Below are positions 9,177 through 16,749 of a stretch of 64,000 bases of DNA, one piece after another. A program made the translations under genes and the position numbers. The stretch's first letter is position 1; each line of letters opens with the position of its first letter. The stretch is from Pseudomonadota bacterium (lineage in GTDB: Bacteria; Myxococcota_A; Polyangia; Polyangiales; Polyangiaceae), in NCBI GenBank assembly GCA_023423895.1, contig JAFAER010000093.1, forward strand, positions 1 to 64,000, given 5' to 3'. The notes under the pieces are model-generated. The model ran no database searches. It was not told where the DNA came from and worked only from the letters and a program-made list of their open reading frames with translations.

Positions 9177-10396
9177 TGCGGTACGGTCACGCCTCCGTCA
9201 CATTCGACCATCAAACACCGCCCGTCGACGCACGGCTGTCCCGCCTCGATGTCACAACGATTCCCGCACGCGCCGCAGCTCTCCGGGTGATTCCGGAGAT
9301 TGACCTCGCAGCCGTCGCTCTCGTCTCCGTTGCAGTCGGCGAAGCCGGCCACGCACTCGAACGAGCAGAGTCCCTTCTTGCAGGACCGGACCTCGTTCGG
9401 GCCCACGTCGCGGCAGCGCTCCCCGCAGCCGCCGCAGTTGTTCGGATCGTTGAGCAGGTCGAAGCAATTGCGCCCGCACTGCGTCATGTCGAATCGCGCA
9501 CACGGCACCGCGCACTCGTAGCCGTAGCCTTCGTCGATGCACTGCTCTTCCGGCTTGCACTTGATCCCGCAGCCGCCGCAGTTGTTGCGGTCGGTCCGGA
9601 GGTCGTCGACCTCACACCCGTCCGAGCCGCAGCCGAGCGTCGGGAGATCCTGGTTGCAGTCCGCCGAGCTGCCGCCGCACTTGAGCTGCGTGCAGGTGCC
9701 GCCGCCACAACCGTAGTAGGTGTTGTACGGGTTCTTCGTACAACCGCCGGGTGGCGTGTCTCCGGAGCACATCTTCCCGCAGGCACCGCAGTTCAAGTCG
9801 TCGATCTGCAGATCGACGCACTCGATGACGCCGCCAAAGCCTGGGCACGGCGACTTGCCGGTCGGACATCCGCACCTGCCCGCAAGGCATGGCTGCCCCG
9901 CAGCACACTGCTTCCCGCAGGCGCCGCAGTTGTCCGGGTCTGACATGACGTTGACCTCGCACCCGTCGTCGACCGCGCCGTTGCAGTTGCGCATGTCCAT
10001 CAGCTTCGGGATCGACACGTCGTTGAAGCACTCGAGCTCGCACTGCCCGTTCACGCAGCGCGAGGTCATGTTCAGCGACTTGTAGTGCAGGCACTTGTTC
10101 CCGCAGGCACCGCAGTTTTCCGGGTCGCGCGAGAGGTCGACGCCGCACCTGTACCCGAGCGGCGAATCACATGTCGTGAACGGCGGAGGGCATTCGGTCG
10201 CGACGCACATCATCCGTTCGGGAGGCGTGATGCCCCCCTCCCCCGTCGACCCGTCTCCCTCGGGCGTGAAGCTCGGGACCGTCCCCGCATCGTCTGCCGA
10301 GTCGCCCAGCCGAACGTCCCTCTGCGCGCATCCCCAAGAGGCGGCCCAGACCACGAACAGGGGAACCGAGAGCGCCCGCAACGTCCGATAGAACAA
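9173..10396 (-). CDS. Disulfide-rich CGxC-repeat lipoprotein, cassette 1 first gene
   Basis: 407 residues from a TTG start at 10396, chosen because AGGAG lies six bases upstream and because the signal peptide begins there (lipobox ASWGC, Cys23). Copies 2 and 3 use ATG for this gene. The mature protein has conserved LGDS and DAG motifs near the N-terminus, then many D--NCG-CG--C modules and D-N-DESDGCEVNL segments, ending in GQPCVDGRCLMVEC. Proteins of this type in Sorangium and Labilithrix genomes are often labelled tryptophan synthase alpha chain, which is a naming error: no TIM-barrel sequence is present. The repeated cysteine spacing suggests EGF- or TNFR-like disulfide stalks outside the cytoplasm. 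It is the first gene of cassette 1; no sigma gene precedes it. Confidence 0.86.
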   Translation of the reverse strand: MFYRTLRALSVPLFVVWAASWGCAQRDVRLGDSADDAGTVPSFTPEGDGSTGEGGITPPERMMCVATECPPPFTTCDSPLGYRCGVDLSRDPENCGACGNKCLHYKSLNMTSRCVNGQCELECFNDVSIPKLMDMRNCNGAVDDGCEVNVMSDPDNCGACGKQCAAGQPCLAGRCGCPTGKSPCPGFGGVIECVDLQIDDLNCGACGKMCSGDTPPGGCTKNPYNTYYGCGGGTCTQLKCGGSSADCNQDLPTLGCGSDGCEVDDLRTDRNNCGGCGIKCKPEEQCIDEGYGYECAVPCARFDMTQCGRNCFDLLNDPNNCGGCGERCRDVGPNEVRSCKKGLCSFECVAGFADCNGDESDGCEVNLRNHPESCGACGNRCDIEAGQPCVDGRCLMVECDGGVTVPQ

Positions 10397-10776
10397 TCAA
10401 CGCTCCTGTGGAGTCTCGAGGAGAGGACTAGCCGCGTCACCACCCGAGTTGCGGCGAGGACGGCGTCAGCACCCGGCATGAGGGCGTGCCGCCTGCAGGC
10501 ATGTCGGCCTACCTTTGCAGGCGTGCAAAGGTGGGCTGATGCCACATGCGCCTGATCTCAGGGAGATCCGGAAATGATCGACAAAAATTCCGGGCACGGG
10601 CAGAAATCGACGCCTACCCACGGCCGAGCTCGCGGCGGAGCCGGGGTGCGTGTCGGGCGACGGCAACGGGCGGAGAGGCTTTTTCCCGCACAGGACGGCG
10701 CTTCGCGACGCGCCGCGGGGCCGCGTCCTCGACTCGACCGTTGCAGCAGCGCGAGAGACACGTAACGTCGATCGCC
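10397..10776. other. Divergent intergenic region upstream of cassette 1 and the FKBP gene
   Basis: 380 bases with no convincing gene. It must hold the promoter for cassette 1 (minus) and that for the FKBP-type gene (plus). A comparison by eye with the ends of the sigma and regulator genes of copies 2 and 3 shows no remnant of either. Confidence 0.5.
10511..10532. promoter_or_regulatory. Perfect 9-bp inverted repeat, candidate operator
   Basis: ACCTTTGCA (10511-10519) and TGCAAAGGT (10524-10532) are exact reverse complements around four bases. It lies 115 bases ahead of cassette 1 and 244 bases ahead of the FKBP gene, in the shared intergenic DNA. It could be an operator for an unknown repressor or simply a hairpin. 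Confidence 0.4.
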
Positions 10777-11274
10777 ATGAACGTGAGCGATGGCCAGTTC
10801 GTCCGCATCGACTGCGAGCTCCGCGTCCGCGGAGGCGAGCTCCTCGAATCTTCGAGCAAAACCGGCCCCGTAGAATACAAACACGGCGCAGGACAGATCC
10901 TGGGGGCGCTGGAGTCGCGCCTCGCAGGAATGAAGGTGGGCGAGGAGAAGAGCGGCGTGATCCCGGCCGCCGAGGCGTTCGGCGCGGAGAGCGCACGGCC
11001 GACGATGACGATCCCGCGCGCATCGTTCCCGGCAGAGGCAAAGCTCGAGGTAGGCGCGCGCTTCGAGGCCAAGAGCCCCCAGGGCGGCCCGGTCATGCTC
11101 GACGTCGTCTCGATCGAGACCGAGACGGTCACGGCGAAGGTCGTACATCCGCTCGCGACCAAGGACCTCGAGTTCAAGGTCAAGGTCCTTGCGATCCGTC
11201 CCCCGCCCCCGCCGGTCCCGCCGTCGACGAAGGTCGAAGAGCTGGAGCTCGCCGAGATCACCGACGCGGATTGA
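10777..11274 (+). CDS. FKBP-type peptidyl-prolyl isomerase, SlyD-like
   Basis: 165 residues from ATG 10777, where similarity begins. The protein opens with VSDGQFVRIDCELRVRGGEL and continues with a G-GQILGALESRLAGMKVGEE segment, the FKBP core with an inserted chaperone-type flap as in SlyD, followed by F-A-SPQGGPVMLDVVSIE. SlyD-like proteins catalyse cis-trans isomerisation of prolines and act as folding helpers in the cytoplasm. The C-terminus is Pro-rich then acidic and lacks the His/Cys metal-binding tail of E. coli SlyD. It stands alone, ending six bases before the convergent GST-like gene. Confidence 0.85.
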   Translation: MNVSDGQFVRIDCELRVRGGELLESSSKTGPVEYKHGAGQILGALESRLAGMKVGEEKSGVIPAAEAFGAESARPTMTIPRASFPAEAKLEVGARFEAKSPQGGPVMLDVVSIETETVTAKVVHPLATKDLEFKVKVLAIRPPPPPVPPSTKVEELELAEITDAD

Positions 11275-11280
11275 CGGAGC

Positions 11281-11904
11281 TCACTTCGCGTCGAAGCGAT
11301 ACTCGGTCTCTCGGGCGCTCGCTCGCTCGCCGAAGTGGTCACGGAAGGCGACGAGACGCTTCCAGGAAGTGACATCCATCACCTCGCGAAACGGCAGGTG
11401 CGTGAGCACGCAGAACAGCGCGACCTCGACGAAGCTGAGGACACGCCCCTTCGGGAGCGCCGCGAGCACCGCTTCGAGGTTCTGATCGAGGTGGTCGAGA
11501 GAGCTCTCGATGCTGCGTGGGAACTTCTGGGGGACCGCGCTCGCGCCGCCGGCCATCTTCGCCATGAGGAGCGTCACCTCCGCGGTCATGACGTGCAGCG
11601 TGAGCTCCTCGGCATTCGCGACGGCGCGATCGCGAACGTCACCGCGCATCACCACCTCGGCATCGCGCCCCGAGCGGCGGACGAGCGCGCGACAGATGTT
11701 CTCCGCGCCGAAGAGCGGGCCCTCGTCGTCGACGAGGATCGGGATCTTGAGCGCTGGGTTCCCCGCGTAGGCGGCCGTGTCGAGCGTCGTGAGATCGAAC
11801 ACCGGCTGGAAGGCGTGACTCACCTCGAGCTCGAGCGCGAAGATTCGCGTCACGCGCGTGAAGTGAGAGCTGCTTCGCCCGACGATCGTGAGCTCGGTGG
11901 TCAT
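11281..11904 (-). CDS. Glutathione S-transferase-like protein
   Basis: 207 residues from ATG 11904 (MTTELTIVGRSSS); upstream in-frame starts add only a low-complexity tail. The first 80 residues look like the thioredoxin-fold domain of the GST family, with the cis-proline region read as NPALKIPILVDDEGPLFGAENICRA. The all-helical C-terminal half includes LSFVEVALFCVLTHL. Substrate cannot be predicted. It is the last gene of a minus-strand run behind the MNIO-type enzyme, after 42 bases, which may or may not be a functional link. Confidence 0.75.
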   Translation of the reverse strand: MTTELTIVGRSSSHFTRVTRIFALELEVSHAFQPVFDLTTLDTAAYAGNPALKIPILVDDEGPLFGAENICRALVRRSGRDAEVVMRGDVRDRAVANAEELTLHVMTAEVTLLMAKMAGGASAVPQKFPRSIESSLDHLDQNLEAVLAALPKGRVLSFVEVALFCVLTHLPFREVMDVTSWKRLVAFRDHFGERASARETEYRFDAK

Positions 11905-11946
11905 GGCTTCGTCCCGCATAGCGAGTGCGCGGCGGGAATCCAAGCC

Positions 11947-12159
11947 TCAGTGCTTCGGGTCTCTCCGCACCCACTTCTTGACCACGCGTGCGGCGATGCC
12001 GAGCGCGCGCGAGTCGATCGCGCAGACCTCCGCGCGAAACGGCTCGAAGGCCGGGTCGGTCTCGAGGCGCTCCCGGACGGCGGCTTCGGGAAGGTCCTCC
12101 TTCAAGAGCAGGAGGAGCGCAGACTGGAAGCGGGCCAGCGCCTCGTCATCGTGCCCCAT
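11947..12159 (-). CDS. Small protein coupled to MNIO enzyme
   Basis: 70 residues, overlapping the end of the MNIO gene by 14 bases in another frame, so translation is probably coupled. The sequence is helical and charged (LLKEDLPEAAVRERLE; ARVVKKWVRRDPKH) with one cysteine and no signal peptide. MNIO enzymes of known RiPP pathways usually act with a small partner protein (often DUF2063-type) that recruits the precursor; position and size fit that role, but no family motif is recognised. The partner role is inference. Confidence 0.6.
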   Translation of the reverse strand: MGHDDEALARFQSALLLLLKEDLPEAAVRERLETDPAFEPFRAEVCAIDSRALGIAARVVKKWVRRDPKH

Positions 12160-13069
12160 CGGGTCCTCCTACTGCGAGGCCGCTCCGCGAAGCTTCGACG
12201 ATCCCCTTCACGCGGAGGTAGTCGCGCGCGAAGCCGTCGGCGTCGCCAGCCGTTCGCAAGGTTCCGCCGAGGCGTTCGAAGATGACGGCACGGACGTTCG
12301 GAAACCGCGCGAGCGCTCGTTCGAGCAGCTCGAACACCGGCTCTGGCACGGCGTCGTCGTGGGTGTCGCACCGCACGGTGTCGTCCGGTTGCTCGGGCCA
12401 TGCCGGCAAGAAGCTTCCGCCAGACACGTGGATCTCGCGCACGCGCTCGAGCGGGTAACGCGCGAGCAGCTCGTCGGGCTCGAGAGCGAAGTTCTCGATC
12501 TGGCAATGGAGGTTGTGGACATCGAGGAGGATGAACTCGTCTTCGTGCTCGAGCACCTCGCCGATGAACGTGCCGTGAGCCAGCGCCTCTTCGCGGTTCC
12601 ACGCGAGCGCGAGGTTCTCGAGCCCGATCGGACACGCGCGGTTCTTTCCGCCGGCGAGCACGGCACGCATGCGCGCCAGTCGATCCCGGCCGACCGCACG
12701 TGACGCCTCGCACCGCGGGACGGGGAGCGGCGCGCCGCGCATGAAGGGAGCGGCGGTCATGAAGCCGTAGTGCTCCGAGACGTACACGTAGCGACGCCGC
12801 GCGACCTCCTCGCCCAGCTGCTCGAGCCACCGCGTCTGACGCTCCTCCCAGCGAGCGCTGAACGCCGAGTAGTGCACGCCGTGCCCGAGCAGGCGTCCCT
12901 CTTCTCCGTAGTGATCGAGCAGCGCGTCGGCCCATTCGGGGATGCGTCGTCCCCAGCCGGTATCGAACGACCACTCGAGGACGTCGACCATTCCTTCGGC
13001 GAACAGCGGAGCCGCCGCGTTACGGAAGTCGTCCTCCAGCATGAGCGAGAGCCCGATCCACGGACGCAT
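12146..13069 (-). CDS. MNIO-family (DUF692) multinuclear iron oxidase
   Basis: 307 residues. The start at ATG 13069 is chosen because AGGAGG lies nine bases upstream; the ATG at 13078 directly abuts that site. The TIM-barrel DUF692 family is recognised by its metal-ligand motifs in order: GHGVHYS, VSEHYGF, IGLENLAL, LLDVHNLHCQIEN, REIHVSGG, the DTHDDAVPEPVFELLE segment and a late FERLGG. Studied members (MbnB, TglH, ChrH, bufferin enzymes) hold two or three irons and oxidise cysteines in ribosomal peptides to oxazolone/thioamide, thiooxazole or related groups. Immediately upstream lies a small lipoprotein ending in PCPPCGMG, the obvious candidate substrate, and downstream a small partner protein. 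Confidence 0.85.
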   Translation of the reverse strand: MRPWIGLSLMLEDDFRNAAAPLFAEGMVDVLEWSFDTGWGRRIPEWADALLDHYGEEGRLLGHGVHYSAFSARWEERQTRWLEQLGEEVARRRYVYVSEHYGFMTAAPFMRGAPLPVPRCEASRAVGRDRLARMRAVLAGGKNRACPIGLENLALAWNREEALAHGTFIGEVLEHEDEFILLDVHNLHCQIENFALEPDELLARYPLERVREIHVSGGSFLPAWPEQPDDTVRCDTHDDAVPEPVFELLERALARFPNVRAVIFERLGGTLRTAGDADGFARDYLRVKGIVEASRSGLAVGGPDGAR

Positions 13070-13112
13070 GGCGGTCATCCTCCTCGATGACCGGCGGCCC
13101 CGGTCGCGACCA

Positions 13113-13388
13113 TCATCCCATGCCGCAAGGCGGACAGGGGTCTTCCGGCTGCTCGGGCTCTTCCGGCTCTTCGGGAGTCGCAGACGACGGATTCTCGGCA
13201 GGCGCGGCAGGCGCGGCAGGCGCAGCCGAGGTGGGCTGGGCCTGCTCCGCCGGAGCCTCCTCCTTCTGGAGGCGCGTCTCCGTCGTATCGGTCGGACCCG
13301 GTTCGCCGACCTCGCCTGCGCACCCGGCGATGACGGGAGCTGCGACGGTCGCGACGAGCAAGCCAAGGATGCGGGACGGGATCTTCAT
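13113..13388 (-). CDS. Small lipoprotein with C-terminal CPPCGMG, candidate MNIO substrate
   Basis: 91 residues from ATG 13388. Signal peptide MKIPSRILGLLVATVAAP with lipobox VIAGC at about residue 23, then a Thr/Glu/Ala/Pro-rich linker (AAPAAPAAPAENP, PEEPEEPEQPED) and a terminal PCPPCGMG with the only two cysteines of the mature chain. It is the first gene of the unit, 43 bases ahead of the MNIO enzyme. MNIO substrates such as bufferins and HvfA carry signal peptides and cysteine motifs, so modification of this CPPC by the neighbour is a reasonable inference. It could equally be a metal-binding or redox-active lipoprotein. No precursor of this exact form is known to me. Confidence 0.75.
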   Translation of the reverse strand: MKIPSRILGLLVATVAAPVIAGCAGEVGEPGPTDTTETRLQKEEAPAEQAQPTSAAPAAPAAPAENPSSATPEEPEEPEQPEDPCPPCGMG

Positions 13389-13610
13389 TTGGACGCCTCG
13401 AGCGGTTGGAACGTTGCCTCCAACGAGCACCGCCCGTGCCAGCACGCTATCCGCGCGAGATCACGTGGACCGGACCGCACCAGACATGACGAGCGTGCCG
13501 ACACCACTGTGCCGAACTGTGCAGCTTGCCGACGGGGACGCGAAGCGGGTCGGGCGGCGGCGGGAGAGCGCATCGCCGCCCGACGCCGCCCGGTCGTCCG
13601 ATGGCGTCCC

Positions 13611-15440
13611 TCAGGGCTTCGAGAAGCCGTAGATCGTCGTCGTCCCGCTCACCTCGTTTCCGACGACGAGTAGCGGTATCCCGTTCGGGCTCTGGGCGGA
13701 CGGGATGAAGAGAAGCCCCTCTGGCCCGAGATCTCTGACGGCGCCGTCCCCCTGCACGCTCGTCGCGACGTCGGCGACGCCGAAGTCACGGTTGTTGATG
13801 TACTGCACGAACCGCGCATCCCGCGGATCGGTCACGTCGTAGACGACGATTCCGCCGATGCGCTCGAGGCCGATGAAGGCGTAGAAGCGTCCGTCGACCT
13901 CGCCGACGACCACACCTTCGGGCTCCGGGCCTTTGTCGTCGCTGCGATTGTCGAGCGAGTTGTTCGTGTTGCTCGCGTTGAAATTCGCGGGATGGGCGGC
14001 GGCAGTGATCTGTTCGAGCTCGTCTCCGCTGTCGAACACGAGCGAGCCCGTCGTCGTCCAGATGGAGAACGATCGACCGCCGAAGGCGTAGAGCTCCTTG
14101 AACGGTCCGCCGGCGGTGGTGAAACCACGACGGTTCGTGACGTTGAGGCGGCCGAGGACGGCGTCGTCCTTCAGCCAGGCCGGAAGGGACGGATCGAGCG
14201 TCAACGAGGACACTCGCGCCACCTCACTATAGGGTGCGTCCCACTCACGGATGTCGCCTTCGTTGGCAGTGACGAGGTACGTCACGCCGCCGACGACGTA
14301 CGAAGCGATCGCGTCGGGCTGATACATTCCGTACACGGGAAAGTTCCCGATCCCGATCCTTCCCGCATTGCCGCCCCCGGCGACGACGCCGTCACGATCG
14401 CTCGGGTCGAAGCCGTTGCCCGTGACGCGAAAGTCCTTGAAGCCGAGCGGGAGCAGCTCCGAGATGACGGGAGGATCGGCCGCCAGGTCGAGCACCGCGA
14501 TCAGGTTCGCCTCCTGGCACGTGATCCACGCCTTCTTGGAGTCGCTCGAGACCGTGATGTACTCCGGCTCGATGTCCTTCGCGACGCTCGGTGAACCTCC
14601 GAAGAGCGTGAAGTGCGCGCCCATCGCGAGGAGCTTGTCGCGACGATTGTTGAACGCCGTGAAGCCGACGGTGGTCACGGGAAGCGCCGCCGTACCGATG
14701 CCCCCGGATACGTCGATGATGCTGACCGAGCCTTCCGGGTCGACCGAGTAGTCCTCCGCGGGCTCGCCTTCGTTGGCGACGAGGACGCGCTTTCCGTCGG
14801 GGGAGTAGGTCACCATGTCCGGAAGCGCCCCGACCGACACCGCATCGAGGAACGCGCCCGTCGTCGCACTGTAGAAGGCCACCGCGCCGAGATCGGTCTT
14901 CGGGTCCGCCTGCACGGCGAGCGCGAGGGTGTCGCCGTGCGCGGAGACGCTGTTCACTCCGCCGGATGTGAAGCCCGCGATCTTGGAGGCCACATCGGCC
15001 GCGACGTCGAAATCAAAATTCGGATCCGCCACCTTCCGAGGCAAGGCTGGATTCGTGACATCGAGCGTATCCAGCGTTCCTAGCTGAGCATTCACGACGA
15101 ATAGCCGTTTCGAAGGCGCGTGATACGTCACAATTTCGGCCGCACCGACGTCGTAGAGCTTGCTTCGATACGTGCCGAGAACGGAGAGCTTCGGGTCCAG
15201 GTCGAGCGCGGCATCGCCTTTCGGTCCAGCAGGACCCGCAGGTCCTTGTTGGCCTGGATCCCCCTGTGGCCCCGCTGTCGCGGACTCCCCAGCAGGGCCG
15301 CGTACGCCATGTGGGCCCTCTGCTCCGGTAGCGCCGTCGGCCCCGTCGGTCCCCGAACACGCGGCGACGAGACCGCCGATCGACATGAGGACTCGAACAT
15401 CACGCCATGCTCGCGACTTCGTCTTCGTATCCATTTGCAT
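13611..15440 (-). CDS. Choice-of-anchor I beta-propeller lipoprotein with collagen-like stalk
   Basis: 609 residues from ATG 15440. Lipobox LVAAC near residue 30 is followed by GTDGADGATGAEG and QGDPGQQGPAGPAGPKG, a short run of Gly-X-Y triplets resembling bacterial collagen. From about residue 80 the chain matches the alkaline-phosphatase-like choice-of-anchor I family: LGTYRSKLYDVGAAEIVTYH, VLVANEGEPAEDYSVDPEGS, YLVTANEGDIREWDAPY and DDKGPEPEGVV. The family forms an extracellular propeller; catalytic function is unproven. The gene is divergent from the SDR gene and does not overlap neighbours. Confidence 0.87.
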   Translation of the reverse strand: MQMDTKTKSRAWRDVRVLMSIGGLVAACSGTDGADGATGAEGPHGVRGPAGESATAGPQGDPGQQGPAGPAGPKGDAALDLDPKLSVLGTYRSKLYDVGAAEIVTYHAPSKRLFVVNAQLGTLDTLDVTNPALPRKVADPNFDFDVAADVASKIAGFTSGGVNSVSAHGDTLALAVQADPKTDLGAVAFYSATTGAFLDAVSVGALPDMVTYSPDGKRVLVANEGEPAEDYSVDPEGSVSIIDVSGGIGTAALPVTTVGFTAFNNRRDKLLAMGAHFTLFGGSPSVAKDIEPEYITVSSDSKKAWITCQEANLIAVLDLAADPPVISELLPLGFKDFRVTGNGFDPSDRDGVVAGGGNAGRIGIGNFPVYGMYQPDAIASYVVGGVTYLVTANEGDIREWDAPYSEVARVSSLTLDPSLPAWLKDDAVLGRLNVTNRRGFTTAGGPFKELYAFGGRSFSIWTTTGSLVFDSGDELEQITAAAHPANFNASNTNNSLDNRSDDKGPEPEGVVVGEVDGRFYAFIGLERIGGIVVYDVTDPRDARFVQYINNRDFGVADVATSVQGDGAVRDLGPEGLLFIPSAQSPNGIPLLVVGNEVSGTTTIYGFSKP

Positions 15441-15712
15441 TGGCAGCGCGATAAATGAGCGGCCGTCGCCTTTCAATGTTCGCAACAGCACACGATGCAA
15501 TCGTCACGCGTTCGTCATGACGGCGAAACGCGCACGGCTTCATCGAGCCATCCCGACCTCGGATATCGGAAAGAGCGTCACAGGCGCCTCCGTCCGCCTC
15601 GGCGCCAGCCCGTGGCGGATCGCACGCCGCAGCGCTGTCTCGAATGCCTCTTCTCTCGGTCGGCGATGGAGGCGACGCTTGACGGTGGCCGCCCACCAGG
15701 GCACGTCGAGGC

Positions 15713-16591
15713 ATGCGACGAATTCTCGTGTCGGGCGCGAACAAGGGTATCGGCCTCGCCATCGTGAAAGCGATCGTCGAGCAGCACGACGACACGTTCG
15801 TTCATCTGGGCTCTCGCGATCCCGCCCGCGGACGCGCGGCTGCGGAGTCACTCGCGCGGGAGCTGCCGCAGGCGAAGGGACGAATCGACGTGGTCGCCCT
15901 CGACGTCTCGAGCGACGCGTCCGTGTCCGCCGCCGCCCGGACGGTCGCGGAGAAGCTCGGCGGCGACAAGCTCTACGGCCTCGTCAACAACGCCGGCGTC
16001 GGGCGCGGCGCGAGCCTCGCCGAGATCCTCGAAGTGAACACGCTCGGCGTGCACCGGATGTGTGAAGCGTTCCTGCCGCTGCTCGATCCGGAGCGAGGCC
16101 GCATCGTGAACGTCACCTCCGCGGCGGGCCCGAGCTTCGTCGCCACGTGTAGCCCCGAGCGGCAGCGGTTCTTCCTCGACGCGCAGACGTCCTGGCCTCG
16201 CCTGCGAGCGTTCATCGACGAATGCCTCGCGACCGGCGACGACAAAGCAGCTTTCGCCGCAAAGGGGCTCGGCGACGGCTCACCGTACGGCCTGTCGAAG
16301 GCCATCTCGAACACGTACACGATGCTCCTCGCGCGCGAGCATCCGCGCCTCCGGATCAATGCCTGCACGCCGGGGTTCATCGAGACCGACATGACCCGGC
16401 ACTACGCCGAGTCGGAGGGCAAGCCACCCGCGGAGCTCGGGATGAAGCCCCCGTCCGAGGGGGCGAAGGCGCCCCTGTTCCTCCTCTTCGGCGAGCCGGA
16501 AGGAAATGGTCGCTACTACGGGAGCGACGCCGAACGCAGCCCGCTCGATCGCTATCGCGCGCCAGGTGCTCCTCCTTACCGCGGCGACTGA
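15713..16591 (+). CDS. SDR-family oxidoreductase, carbonyl-reductase-like
   Basis: 292 residues. The Rossmann nucleotide-binding motif GANKGIGLA is at residues 8-16, the NNAG motif at about 90, an active-site serine region VNVTSAAGPS at about 130 and the YGLSK catalytic pair near 200. The long insertion between the serine and tyrosine (CSPERQRFFLDAQTSWPRL) resembles carbonyl-reductase-1-type SDRs that reduce quinones or aldehydes with NADPH. The C-terminus RYYGSDAERSPLDRY is also typical. Start at ATG 15713 fits the length of the family. The gene stands alone. Confidence 0.88.
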   Translation: MRRILVSGANKGIGLAIVKAIVEQHDDTFVHLGSRDPARGRAAAESLARELPQAKGRIDVVALDVSSDASVSAAARTVAEKLGGDKLYGLVNNAGVGRGASLAEILEVNTLGVHRMCEAFLPLLDPERGRIVNVTSAAGPSFVATCSPERQRFFLDAQTSWPRLRAFIDECLATGDDKAAFAAKGLGDGSPYGLSKAISNTYTMLLAREHPRLRINACTPGFIETDMTRHYAESEGKPPAELGMKPPSEGAKAPLFLLFGEPEGNGRYYGSDAERSPLDRYRAPGAPPYRGD

Positions 16592-16749
16592 GCGAGCGGC
16601 TGCGTGCGCGCGAATGAGCTCGTTCGCGCGCACGGCTCGGCCGTGGGGCATGAAGACCCGTCCGAGCCTATCGAAGCACTTCGTTCGTCTGTGCTGCGAC
16701 ACTCACCGCGAGGTTGTGCCCTGAAGCCTGACTGGCTACGAACGTCTAC

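Noticed and set aside
9173..10396. Label tryptophan synthase alpha chain often given to this protein type
   Set aside because: The sequence is an exported cysteine-repeat lipoprotein and has no TIM-barrel or catalytic residues.
10397..10776. Decayed sigma/regulator genes upstream of cassette 1
   Set aside because: No segment in any frame resembles the well-conserved region 4 or the TPR-like domain of copies 2 and 3.
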